Shown here piece after piece: positions 54,685 to 63,317 of a DNA stretch of 64,000 nucleotides. The notes below the pieces were generated by a model that was given only the letters and a program-made list of their open reading frames with translations, was not told where the DNA came from and ran no database searches. A program made the position numbers and the translations under genes. Every line of letters begins with the position of its first letter. Position 1 is the first letter of the stretch. This stretch comes from Bacillota bacterium (GTDB taxonomy: Bacteria; Bacillota; Clostridia; Lachnospirales; Lachnospiraceae). Where the stretch lies: assembly GCA_023439505.1 (NCBI GenBank), contig JAEXNR010000062.1, positions 372,001-436,000 on the forward strand, written 5' to 3'.

Positions 54685-56299
54685 ATTAATTGAATTTACC
54701 TATGTCAGTAAAGAAACGTATGAGAATCCATTTTGGGACACACAAATAACAGCGGTTTTTTGCAATCAGGAACAGAAGATCTGCCAGACTGTATATGGAT
54801 TTTATGATGGAATGGATCAGGAGCATAACCAGGTCTGGAAAATCAGGTGGATGCCTTTAAAAGCTGGGCACTGGACCTGTCAGATCACGACCCGTCCGGA
54901 AACAGATGATTTATGTCAAAAGACAGAATTTCAAATTAAGAAGGACCAGGTCTTGTGCCGGGGATATTTAAAGACCGATATGTCTAAGAACTGGAAGTTT
55001 CATTTTGATCAGGGGGAACCGTTCTTCTTGTTTGGGGATACCATGTATAATCTTATTGGTGCGCATTATTGCGGGGTGGATATCAGGAGGATATTAGAGA
55101 CACGCAGACAACAGGGAATTAACTACCTGAGGGTCAGAATACATAACAGCTCGTATCATCCTCCCATCAAGAGCAGCTGGATGAACAGGGATTGCTGGCC
55201 CTGGGGAGGCAGTGCACAGTGGCCTGATTTTAAGCGCTTTCACCTGGAATATTTTCAATCCATGGATGAGGTTATGCTCCTTGCCACCGAACTTGATATG
55301 GGTCTTGAGATGATCTTCGAGGCATGGATGCTGGAGTTTCCCTTTAATGACAGGGGAAGATTCCTGCCGGAATATGAGGCGCTGTGGTTACAATATATTA
55401 TTGCAAGATACAGTGCATTTCCCTGCGTTTATCTTTGGTGCCCGGCAAATGAGTATGAATTCTATCCGGATGGCACAGCAAGCTATCATACGGAGGCAGA
55501 CCGTTGGATGAAGCGGGTAGCCGCACAGATTAAATCACTTGATCCTTTTGGTCATCCAATTGGCATACATAATTGGGGAGAAGAGACAACGCCGCTGACA
55601 AACCGTTGTCAGGGTATGGATGATCTGGATGTTTATCTTGTTCAGACCGCATGGGCAAAGGATATGTCCCTGCCGGAAAAAGAACTGGAACTTTGTGCAA
55701 GTATGGACCAGCACATCTCGCAGCTGGTACCAATACAGGACAGGGCGGTCATTGTAAGTGAATTCGGATATGAAAGGGCTGCCGGATTAGAAACGGTGGA
55801 TGCCCATGATAAGTTAAATTGCCATCATACCAGAAGAGGACAATGGAGAGCCGGTTTTATGGGATACCCTATTGTGCATGGATTTAACAATACCTGGGGT
55901 CCCCATATGACAGTTTCATCGGATGCCACAGGCACCGGATTTTTGATTCACTATTATCGATTTATGACAGAAGAAATTAAATTTTATGAGATGGTACCGG
56001 ATCATGAAATTATTTTGCGCTATACCACGACGGAGAAAACTGCAAAGCCATTATGTCTGTTCAAGTCCGACGGCTCCGTCATTGCAATTTATTTTCCGGT
56101 AAAGGGAGAATGTGAATTGAAATTGGAAACAGCTGAGCAGTATACGTATTGCTGGTATCAACCGCAGAATGGATTAAAGTCTGAGGCAGACTGCTGCAGC
56201 AGCAACCAATTTGCAACACCCGGTACGAATGACAGAGATGACTGGGTTCTGTTAATTTGCAGGAGGCAAGTCGAAAGAGGATTCCTTAGGAAGGATTAA
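54656..56299 (+). CDS. DUF5060/DUF4038-like putative glycoside hydrolase
   Basis: This 547-residue protein has an N-terminal beta-sandwich of DUF5060 type (FTYVSKETYENPFWDTQITAVF, WKIRWMPLKAGHWTCQI) and a TIM barrel of the DUF4038/apiosidase-like kind (FFLFGDTMYNL, then YLRVRIHNSSYHPP). CPANEYEFYPDG and VSEFGYERAAG supply the likely acid/base and nucleophile glutamates. It lacks a signal peptide. RBS GGGGAGG lies inside the previous gene, which it overlaps by 29 bp, so translation is probably coupled. Substrate is unknown. Confidence 0.72.
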   Translation: MLSMNQMQNKLIEFTYVSKETYENPFWDTQITAVFCNQEQKICQTVYGFYDGMDQEHNQVWKIRWMPLKAGHWTCQITTRPETDDLCQKTEFQIKKDQVLCRGYLKTDMSKNWKFHFDQGEPFFLFGDTMYNLIGAHYCGVDIRRILETRRQQGINYLRVRIHNSSYHPPIKSSWMNRDCWPWGGSAQWPDFKRFHLEYFQSMDEVMLLATELDMGLEMIFEAWMLEFPFNDRGRFLPEYEALWLQYIIARYSAFPCVYLWCPANEYEFYPDGTASYHTEADRWMKRVAAQIKSLDPFGHPIGIHNWGEETTPLTNRCQGMDDLDVYLVQTAWAKDMSLPEKELELCASMDQHISQLVPIQDRAVIVSEFGYERAAGLETVDAHDKLNCHHTRRGQWRAGFMGYPIVHGFNNTWGPHMTVSSDATGTGFLIHYYRFMTEEIKFYEMVPDHEIILRYTTTEKTAKPLCLFKSDGSVIAIYFPVKGECELKLETAEQYTYCWYQPQNGLKSEADCCSSNQFATPGTNDRDDWVLLICRRQVERGFLRKD

Positions 56300-56337
56300 T
56301 AATTTAAAGGAGAAATAATTTAAAGGAGAAATAATTT
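56298..56337 (+). repeat. tandemly repeated ribosome-binding-site unit before the GH94 gene
   Basis: A 16-bp unit AATAATTTAAAGGAGA occurs at 56298-56313 and 56314-56329, with half a third copy at 56330-56337. Two identical Shine-Dalgarno sequences result. The second lies 9 bp from the ATG at 56339 and is the functional one; the first is 25 bp upstream. Confidence 0.93.
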
Positions 56338-56338
56338 C

Positions 56339-58639
56339 ATGAGTTCGTTTGGGAAATTTCAAAATAACGGAGCTGAATATGTAATATCTGAGATAAACAC
56401 ACCCAGACCGTTATTAAACTATATATGGAATGATAAATTCCTGTCGGCCGTAAATCATTTTGGCGGGGGACTTGGCGCTTATGGTGCAAGAACGGCAAGC
56501 TATATTGATCCGGACGGCAAGGGAAGAGCCAGCATCATACGGGAAGGGAATCGTTATCTGTATGTTAAGGAAGAGGATATCGTCTGGAATCCGGGTTGGT
56601 ATCCGGTGAAGACTCCTCTGGATGATTACCGTTGTGTTCATGGACTTGGTTACTCAGAGATAGAGGGTAAGAAGAATGGGCTGATCGTAAACACAAGAGT
56701 ATTTGTCAACGACGAAGAGCCGGCGGAGATCTGGACGGTCAGGGTTAAGAATATTACCGGTCAGGCTAAGAAATTTAGTATTTATTTTGCCTGTGATTTT
56801 TTACTGGAGGGTTATTCCAGGTACAGCGACTATAATTCGTATGTCTATAGCAGATATGACGAGAAGCACAATCTTCTTCTCTGTTATAATGAAGCGCAGG
56901 AACGTCCCCACGGCTGGTTTAACGGATTTGTTGCTTCTGACAGGAAAATCTCCGGTTTTGAGAGTAGTCGCAAGCAGTTTCTGGGGAATTACACAAGCTT
57001 TGAGAATCCTTCTGCAATCAGGGAAAAGCATCTGAATAACAGCATTGCAGCCTGTGAACTGATGGTGGGGGTGCTGGAACATGACTTTGTGCTGCAGCCG
57101 GGGGAAGAGATTATCTACCATTATCTGCTGGGAGCCTCCGATCATATGGAAAGAGCCATTCAAACAACTGAACTATTATTTCAGAAGGATAAAATTGAAA
57201 GTGATTTTCAGAAGCTTCTGGCCCAAAAACGTCGATTGAAGGAAGGCAGCTTTACCGCTACACCCGATGATAGACTCAATCATCTGATCAATTCCTGGGT
57301 AAAGCAGCAGGTTCAGCTCTGTGCAGAGGTGGGACGGGATACGGGGAAGGGATTTCGGGATCAGCTTCAGGATGCATGGGCAATTGCGTCCTTTCATCCA
57401 AAGCTTGCAAGGGAGAAAATAATAGAAACCTTACGTTACCAATACAGGGACGGAAGATGTGTAAGAGGCTGGCTGCCTCTGGATCATCACATCTATTCTG
57501 ACGGACCGGTTTGGATTGCACCGACCATAAATGCATATTTAAAAGAGACGGGTGATTATTCCTTCCTGAATGTTATGGTGCCCTATCTGGACGATGGGGA
57601 AGATACGGTTTGGGGTCATATACTGACGGCGGCAAGATATTCCAGTGAAGACTTGGGAGAGCATGGATTGGTGCTTGCACATGACGGAGACTGGAATGAC
57701 TCCCTGAACGGTATCGGAACAGGGGAAAAAGGGGAAAGTGTCTGGACTTCAATCGCTTTGTGTTACGCACTGCAAAACACTGGGGAAATTGCGAGGGAAG
57801 TATTACATCAGGAAGAAATTTATCAGGAGATGCTGATCAGAGAAACTAAAATGAAGGAGACGATAAATCAGAAGGCCTGGGATGGAGCATGGTATCTGGC
57901 GGCGATCAACGATCTGGGTGATGCAGTAGGCAGCAGCAGCGAGAAGGAAGGCAGAATTTACCTGAACAGTCAGACCTGGGCAATTCTGTCCCGGGTAGCC
58001 GGGGGAGAAAGACAGCTTCAATGCCTGAACGCAGTCGACACCTTGCTTGATTCTGACAACGGGCCATTAACACTTGCTCCGGCTTACCGTAACTATAATA
58101 AAAACATTGGAAGACTGAGTAGTTTTGTACCGGGGATCTGGGAAAATTCCACACCTTACTGTCATGGAGGAGCCTTTAAGGTAGTTGCTGACTGTATCGT
58201 GGGCAGGGGAAGCATTGCATATCAGACCCTATCAAAAATATTGCCCGACAGCAGTTGGAATCCGTCCGTGCATTCCGGGTGCGAACCGTATGCGCTCACC
58301 AATATGTATCTGGGACCGGAGAACCCAAGAGCCGGAGAAACAATGTTTGCCTGGGTAACGGGAACTGCCGGATGGGTGTACCGCGCCGTTACCCAGTATA
58401 TGATGGGATTTCATCCGGGTTATCGAAGAATTACACTGAATCCCTGTATACCGGCGCAATGGAAACAATGCAGCTTTCAGAGGACCTTTCGAAACAGCAT
58501 TTATTATATTGAAATTCATAATCCAAACGGGAAGGAGACAGGTATTACTTCCTGTATGGTAGATCAACGGAACATGGCAGGGAATGAAATTCCTGTTTTC
58601 AATGATGGTCTGGTGCATCATATAAGAATCGAGATGTGA
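56339..58639 (+). CDS. GH94-family glycoside phosphorylase
   Basis: This 766-residue protein is a GH94 inverting phosphorylase (cellobiose/chitobiose/laminaribiose phosphorylase family). The N-terminal sandwich carries GGGLGAYGARTASYI. The helical barrel has GFRDQLQDAWAIASFHP, WLPLDHH and HDGDWNDSLNGIG, with Asp451 of DWND the likely general acid, and the late motif HSGCEPYALTNMYLGPENPR. It phosphorolyses a beta-linked disaccharide to a sugar 1-phosphate in the cytoplasm. Specificity cannot be read. Its tandem Shine-Dalgarno leader is described separately. Confidence 0.88.
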   Translation: MSSFGKFQNNGAEYVISEINTPRPLLNYIWNDKFLSAVNHFGGGLGAYGARTASYIDPDGKGRASIIREGNRYLYVKEEDIVWNPGWYPVKTPLDDYRCVHGLGYSEIEGKKNGLIVNTRVFVNDEEPAEIWTVRVKNITGQAKKFSIYFACDFLLEGYSRYSDYNSYVYSRYDEKHNLLLCYNEAQERPHGWFNGFVASDRKISGFESSRKQFLGNYTSFENPSAIREKHLNNSIAACELMVGVLEHDFVLQPGEEIIYHYLLGASDHMERAIQTTELLFQKDKIESDFQKLLAQKRRLKEGSFTATPDDRLNHLINSWVKQQVQLCAEVGRDTGKGFRDQLQDAWAIASFHPKLAREKIIETLRYQYRDGRCVRGWLPLDHHIYSDGPVWIAPTINAYLKETGDYSFLNVMVPYLDDGEDTVWGHILTAARYSSEDLGEHGLVLAHDGDWNDSLNGIGTGEKGESVWTSIALCYALQNTGEIAREVLHQEEIYQEMLIRETKMKETINQKAWDGAWYLAAINDLGDAVGSSSEKEGRIYLNSQTWAILSRVAGGERQLQCLNAVDTLLDSDNGPLTLAPAYRNYNKNIGRLSSFVPGIWENSTPYCHGGAFKVVADCIVGRGSIAYQTLSKILPDSSWNPSVHSGCEPYALTNMYLGPENPRAGETMFAWVTGTAGWVYRAVTQYMMGFHPGYRRITLNPCIPAQWKQCSFQRTFRNSIYYIEIHNPNGKETGITSCMVDQRNMAGNEIPVFNDGLVHHIRIEM

Positions 58640-58765
58640 CATCATTCCGCACCCAGGTATGGGCATAGGAACCTTTAGACAAAACGAAGGGCTTTATAAA
58701 GCGGGTATGGTTATTGGGTATGAACGATTAATTACGATCGGATTCAGGAAAGGGGTTAGATATTT

Positions 58766-59680
58766 ATGATGGAGGATTATAACTATATTAAGAAATTGAT
58801 GAGACCGGCAGGAAAGGTTGATGTCGTTATTGATACGGATACATTTAACGAAATTGATGACCAGTATGCATTATCCTATTTAATTAAATCAGGTGATAAG
58901 CTTCAGCTAAAAGCGATTCATGCAGCCCCGTTCTTAAACGAGAAGTCCGTCAGTCCTAAAGACGGGATGGAAAAGAGTTATCAGGAAATCCTGCATCTGC
59001 TCCGGCTTATGGAAAAAGAGGAGTACGAAGCAATTACCTATCAGGGATCAGCGTACTATCTGCCGGATGAGACACAGGCAGTTGTTTCACCGGCTGCAGA
59101 GAATCTGATCCGTCTTGCCATGGAACGGGAGGAAGACACTCCTCTGTATGTGGTCGCAATCGGTGCGATTACCAATGTGGCGTCAGCTATCTTATTGGAG
59201 CCTCAGATAAAAGATAAGCTCGTATTAATATGGCTTGGCGGTCATGCGCATCATTGGACGGATAACTGCGAATTCAATCTTTATCAGGATGTAGCCGCAG
59301 CCAGAGTAATCTTTGGCTGTGGTGTGCCTTTGGTACAGCTGCCCTGCGCCGGTGTGGTCTCCGCTTTTCGGACAACAAAACAGGAACTTGAATTTTGGCT
59401 GAAGGGAAAGAATAAATTGTGTGATTATCTATATTCTGCTACGGTTGCGGAAGCTGCTGCTACGGAGGAAAGCAGCTGCTGGAGCAGGGTGATCTGGGAT
59501 GTTACGGCGGTAGCATGGCTTCTTGACGGAGATTTCCTGAAGGAGTATCTTACCCATAGCCCTATCCCGGAATACGATCATCACTATTCCTTTGACAATA
59601 CAAGGCATTTGATAAAATATGTTTATGAAATCAGAAGAGATGCTTTGTTTGAGCATCTGTTTTATACCCTGGCAAAGTAG
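58766..59680 (+). CDS. inosine-uridine nucleoside hydrolase-like protein
   Basis: This 304-residue protein has the nucleoside-hydrolase signature VIDTDTFNEIDDQYALSYL, whose aspartates bind calcium and ribose, plus AIGAITNVASAIL and the GG-containing LIWLGGHAHHW. True IUNH proteins split the N-glycosidic bond of nucleosides. Its position behind carbohydrate enzymes suggests it may act on another furanoside. AAAGGGG precedes two ATG codons (58766 and 58769). The 126-bp gap from the GH94 gene leaves operon membership open. Confidence 0.82.
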   Translation: MMEDYNYIKKLMRPAGKVDVVIDTDTFNEIDDQYALSYLIKSGDKLQLKAIHAAPFLNEKSVSPKDGMEKSYQEILHLLRLMEKEEYEAITYQGSAYYLPDETQAVVSPAAENLIRLAMEREEDTPLYVVAIGAITNVASAILLEPQIKDKLVLIWLGGHAHHWTDNCEFNLYQDVAAARVIFGCGVPLVQLPCAGVVSAFRTTKQELEFWLKGKNKLCDYLYSATVAEAAATEESSCWSRVIWDVTAVAWLLDGDFLKEYLTHSPIPEYDHHYSFDNTRHLIKYVYEIRRDALFEHLFYTLAK

Positions 59681-59782
59681 ATAATGAACGGGAAGAAGCA
59701 GGTTATGTTATGATGTAATTCGCAAGGAAATGTGCAGCAAATATGCCGGAGGAAGCAGCGCAATAAAAGGAGTATAAAATGA

Positions 59783-59811
59783 TTGACAACTTTATAACAT
59801 GGTGCTACACT
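59783..59811 (+). promoter_or_regulatory. sigma-A-type promoter of the T-box/cstA transcript
   Basis: TTGACA (59783-59788) and TACACT (59806-59811) are spaced by 17 bp, giving a start near 59818, just before the T-box stem I region. Confidence 0.75.
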
Positions 59812-59817
59812 TGCTAT

Positions 59818-60101
59818 CAGATAGATACATAAATGCAGTGATTGGGACAAATTGTCTGCTTTCGTCATCTCAGAGAGTCGCTGTCTGGTGGAAAGCGATA
59901 TGAAGAGTGGAACAACATCACCCATGAGCATTCGTTCTGAACATATGGAAACGTAAGAACGAACGGCTTCTTCCCGTTACAGAAGGATTATATCTGATGA
60001 TATCATAATATACACCGGATATAACGAGAGTGGTTATGCAAAGCATAACAAATAGAGTGGTAACGCGATATCATCGTCTCTTTCACAGAGGCGATTTTTT
60101 T
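59818..60101 (+). ncRNA. T-box riboswitch upstream of cstA
   Basis: The leader has the T-box hallmarks in order. There is an AGTGATTGGGAC region near 59837 at the base of stem I; AGAGAGTCGC then GGTGGAAAGCGA (59872-59898) in distal stem I; TGAGCATTCG (59925-59934), which should contain the specifier; and the T-box AGAGTGGTAACGCG (60054-60067; consensus AGGGTGGNACCGCG). A terminator follows: 60073-60081 with 60087-60095, then seven T. Uncharged tRNA binding would favour the antiterminator and cstA expression. The specifier is probably UUC (Phe) or AUU (Ile); I cannot decide. Confidence 0.85.
60073..60101 (+). terminator. regulated terminator of the T-box leader
   Basis: ATCGTCTCT (60073-60081) pairs with AGAGGCGAT (60087-60095) with one G-U pair, followed by a T-run to 60101. 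It competes with the antiterminator built on the T-box sequence. Confidence 0.85.
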
Positions 60102-60215
60102 GCAGCTTCTACGTTGATAAGGTAGAGTGACAAAGTGATTTCGTTTACCATATGCCATACACTGCTTATAAGAAGATATGATATCTGTCAAAAAAACAAT
60201 AGGGGGACAATTAAA

Positions 60216-61928
60216 ATGAATGGTTTAGTTATGATGATCATTGCCATCGTATTTCTTGGCGGAGCATATCTGATCTATGGCAGATATCTGGCTAAAAAAT
60301 GGGGGATTGATCCAAAAGCAAAGACACCGGCATATGAAATGGAAGACGGAGTGGATTATGTTCCGGCAGACACGAATGTAGTGTTTGGTCATCAATTTGC
60401 TTCCATCGCCGGAGCGGGACCGATCAACGGACCAATCCAGGCAGCGATTTTCGGGTGGGTACCGGTATTGCTATGGATATTACTTGGCGGAGTTTTCTTT
60501 GGAGCGGTTCAGGATTTTGCAGCGATGTATGCTTCCGTCAAAAATAAGGGAAGATCCATCGGATATATTATTGAAATCTACATCGGTTCTCTTGGAAAAA
60601 AATTATTTTTGTTATTTACCTGGCTGTTTTCCATTCTTGTTGTTGCCGCATTCGCCGATATTGTAGCAGGTACCTTTAATGGCTTCACTGCGGATACCGG
60701 TGCAAAAATTGAGGCCAACGGTTCGGTTGCGATGACCTCGATGCTGTTTATTGTGTTTGCAGTAACTCTGGGATTTTATACAAAATACACCCATTTTAAC
60801 AAAGCGGTAAATACCATTGTAGCGATTTTCCTATTAGTTATAGCGGTAGCGCTTGGATTATTATTTCCGATCTTTATTCATCAAAAGGCCTGGCTGTTAT
60901 TTGTTTATGCATATGTTATGATCGCATGTATTACGCCGGTCTGGGCATTGCTTCAGCCACGTGATTATTTGAACAGTTATCTTCTGGTGGCCATGATAGC
61001 CGGAGCGGTTATCGGAATTATCGTCTACAATCCATCTATTCATATGGCAGCATTCAAGGGTATGGAAGTAAACGGCTCCTATTTGTTCCCGACCCTATTT
61101 GTAACCATTGCCTGTGGGGCAGTATCCGGCTTTCATTCCCTGGTGTCTTCGGGAACTGCTTCCAAGCAAATCAAAAATGAAAAGAATATGCTTCCCATTT
61201 CATTTGGTGCGATGCTCCTGGAAAGCCTCCTGGCTGTTACTGCTTTGATCGCGGTTGCAGCGCTTGCCACCAGCGACGGATTACCTACGGGTACTCCTCC
61301 CCAGGTATTTGCCAAGGCAATTGCCATGTTCTTAACAAAACTTGGTTTATCAGAGAATGTTACTTTTACACTGATCACCTTATCCGTATCCGCTTTTGCC
61401 CTTACCAGCCTGGATTCTGTTGCTCGTGTAGGAAGAATTGCATTTCAGGAATTATTCACCAATGATGCTGTTGAGAATAAAAAAGCAGGTATTGTCCGAA
61501 GAGTACTGACGGATAAATATTTCGCCACAATGATAACACTGGTGCTGTGTTATTCCTTATCCGTTGTCGGATATGCCAATATCTGGCCATTGTTTGGCTC
61601 AGCGAATCAGCTCTTATCGGCACTTTCTCTAATCGCATGTGCAGTATACTTAAAGAAAACAAAACGTCAGGGATTTATGCTTTGGGGGCCGATGGTTATT
61701 ATGCTGGCCGTTACCTTCACCGCATTATCTCTTAAAATTAAAACAATTGCCGCTATGTTTTTAGCACATGACGGAAGTTTTAGTGCCGGACGAGATGGGC
61801 TGCAATTTGTATTTGCAATATTGTTATTGATTCTCGGATTGATCGTGGCAGTCGAGGGAATCAAAATGCTGTTAAAGAAAACTGAGGATCAGGAATCGGA
61901 TCAGGAACTTAAAAAAGAGATTGCATAA
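60216..61928 (+). CDS. cstA: carbon starvation protein CstA family transporter
   Basis: This 570-residue membrane protein matches CstA: ADTNVVFGHQFASIAGAGPINGPIQAAIFGW near the N-terminus, FHSLVSSGTASKQIKNE in the middle and ALTSLDSVARVGRI later are family signatures. About sixteen hydrophobic segments are visible. CstA-family proteins import peptides and, in some bacteria, pyruvate. I start at the ATG at 60216, preceded by AGGGGG, not at the ATG at 60135, which lacks a ribosome binding site. Control by a T-box would link it to amino-acid shortage, in line with peptide uptake. A strong terminator follows. Confidence 0.93.
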   Translation: MNGLVMMIIAIVFLGGAYLIYGRYLAKKWGIDPKAKTPAYEMEDGVDYVPADTNVVFGHQFASIAGAGPINGPIQAAIFGWVPVLLWILLGGVFFGAVQDFAAMYASVKNKGRSIGYIIEIYIGSLGKKLFLLFTWLFSILVVAAFADIVAGTFNGFTADTGAKIEANGSVAMTSMLFIVFAVTLGFYTKYTHFNKAVNTIVAIFLLVIAVALGLLFPIFIHQKAWLLFVYAYVMIACITPVWALLQPRDYLNSYLLVAMIAGAVIGIIVYNPSIHMAAFKGMEVNGSYLFPTLFVTIACGAVSGFHSLVSSGTASKQIKNEKNMLPISFGAMLLESLLAVTALIAVAALATSDGLPTGTPPQVFAKAIAMFLTKLGLSENVTFTLITLSVSAFALTSLDSVARVGRIAFQELFTNDAVENKKAGIVRRVLTDKYFATMITLVLCYSLSVVGYANIWPLFGSANQLLSALSLIACAVYLKKTKRQGFMLWGPMVIMLAVTFTALSLKIKTIAAMFLAHDGSFSAGRDGLQFVFAILLLILGLIVAVEGIKMLLKKTEDQESDQELKKEIA

Positions 61929-61993
61929 AAGAAGAACAACGAATTACTGCGTGTTGTAAGATTATGTAATAGGATAGAAAATCCAACAAATCA

Positions 61994-62038
61994 GGAAAAC
62001 AGCCGGGAGACGAACGAAAGATCTCCCGGCTGTTTTCC
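61994..62038 (+). terminator. intrinsic terminator after cstA
   Basis: 61994-62010 pairs perfectly over 17 bp with 62022-62038 around an 11-nt loop; TTTT lies in the right arm. Confidence 0.88.
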
Positions 62039-62076
62039 CGTCAAAGATACGGTACTGGAATCAAGTTGGCGGATGA

Positions 62077-62105
62077 TTGACAATTTTCTTAGAAACTCTT
62101 ATAAT
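62077..62105 (+). promoter_or_regulatory. perfect consensus sigma-A promoter of the ArsR-like gene
   Basis: TTGACA (62077-62082), 17 bp, TATAAT (62100-62105). It overlaps the first codons of a longer reading frame that opens at 62073, which shows that the ATG at 62148 is the true start. Confidence 0.92.
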
Positions 62106-62147
62106 AAAACAATATTTCTACAATATAACAAAAAGCGGGGAATAAAA

Positions 62148-63071
62148 ATGATACAAACCGTGAAAATGAATCTGGATGATGTGGAACAATTGGCATCTGT
62201 GTCAAAGGCACTCTCTTCGGAGACTAGAATACAAATACTAAGACTGCTTCGTTCCAGAGATTTGAATGTAAATGAAATAGCTGAAATTCTGGGGATTCCG
62301 GCATCCTCTTCGGCAGCTCATATCAGAGTGCTGGAAGATGCGGGGATGATAAAAACTTCACTACAGCCCGGGGTACGCGGTTCCATGAAATTATGCAAGA
62401 TTGTAATGGACCATATGTATGTTGAGATGAATACCGCTAAAAATCTTAGTAAGTCGGAAGAAATCATTAAGATGCCCATCGGCAATTTCTGCGATTGTAA
62501 GGTAACGCCAACCTGCGGTATGGTAAGCTTAAAAGGACCCATCGGAGAAGAAGATTCTCCCCGGTGTTTTTATCTGCCGGAACGTGTGAAGGCACAGCTG
62601 ATCTGGCTGGGGGACGGCTATCTGGAATACCGTTTTCCTACAGATTCGATAAAGAATAAGATGGAGGAACGGCTGGAGCTATCCATGGAAGTCTGCTCGG
62701 AAGATCATGAATACAACCTGGATTGTCCTTCCGATATCACAGTCTGGATCAATGAGCTGGAGGTGGGAACCTGGACCTGTCCCAGTGATTTTGGCGGAAG
62801 ACGGGGCAAACTAAGTCCTGACTGGTGGCCGGATAAGAATACACAGTTTGGTATTTTAAAGACCTGGTCCGTCACGGAACAGGGTTGCTTTATTGATAAC
62901 GAGAAGACGAATGATCGTAAGATATACGAATTTCAATTGGGCAGAAGGGAATTTATCTCTGTCAGAATCGGATTAAAAGAGGAGGCAGTGCATAAAGGCG
63001 GATTTAATATTTTTGGTAATGGATTTGGAGACTATGCACAGACGATTGTAATGAAGATTACATTTCGCTAA
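62148..63071 (+). CDS. ArsR-like transcriptional regulator with large C-terminal domain
   Basis: This 307-residue protein has an N-terminal ArsR-type winged helix (ASVSKALSSETRIQILRLL, then NEIAEILGIPASSSAAHIRVLEDAGMI). It continues with about 200 residues I do not recognise (CDCKVTPTCGMVSL, WLGDGYLEYRFP, WTCPSDFGGRRGKLSPDWWP). ArsR proteins are usually near 100 residues; this long form, located directly before galK, is probably a sugar-responsive regulator. The cysteines CDC and TCG might bind metal, but no classic ArsR metal site is clear. GCGGGG precedes the ATG. Confidence 0.83.
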   Translation: MIQTVKMNLDDVEQLASVSKALSSETRIQILRLLRSRDLNVNEIAEILGIPASSSAAHIRVLEDAGMIKTSLQPGVRGSMKLCKIVMDHMYVEMNTAKNLSKSEEIIKMPIGNFCDCKVTPTCGMVSLKGPIGEEDSPRCFYLPERVKAQLIWLGDGYLEYRFPTDSIKNKMEERLELSMEVCSEDHEYNLDCPSDITVWINELEVGTWTCPSDFGGRRGKLSPDWWPDKNTQFGILKTWSVTEQGCFIDNEKTNDRKIYEFQLGRREFISVRIGLKEEAVHKGGFNIFGNGFGDYAQTIVMKITFR

Positions 63072-63110
63072 AGGGCAGGAAGCAAGATTCCCAAATCACA
63101 AAGGCCCAGA

Positions 63111-63173
63111 ACACCAAAATTCACGGATCGGTAAGAGTTCATTCTTTACTTTTGCGTGAATTTGGTGTATGAT
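63111..63173 (+). promoter_or_regulatory. galK promoter overlapped by a long inverted repeat
   Basis: TTTACT (63145-63150), 17 bp, TATGAT (63168-63173) forms a promoter. The inverted arms ACACCAAAATTCACG (63111-63125) and CGTGAATTTGGTGT (63155-63168) match except for one bulged base. The right arm fills the promoter spacer, so it could be a repressor site; as RNA it could instead be a hairpin after the ArsR-like gene. There is no T-run. Confidence 0.6.
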
Positions 63174-63317
63174 AATTAAACAAACATAAAATCTGTTATA
63201 AAACAAAAATACAGGATAAATAAGAAACAGGTTCCAGAAAGTGCAGTTACATCAAAACGGTGTCTGGATGAATCAGAGCGTGTTCTATGCCCGGATGTGG
63301 CATGATAAGGAGAGACA

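Noticed and set aside
60135..60215. Upstream start for cstA
   Set aside because: No ribosome binding site and the stretch is not CstA-like; ATG 60216 has AGGGGG and begins with the family sequence.
62073..62147. Longer N-terminus for the ArsR-like regulator
   Set aside because: A perfect consensus promoter (62077-62105) lies inside it, so transcription starts downstream; ATG 62148 is used.
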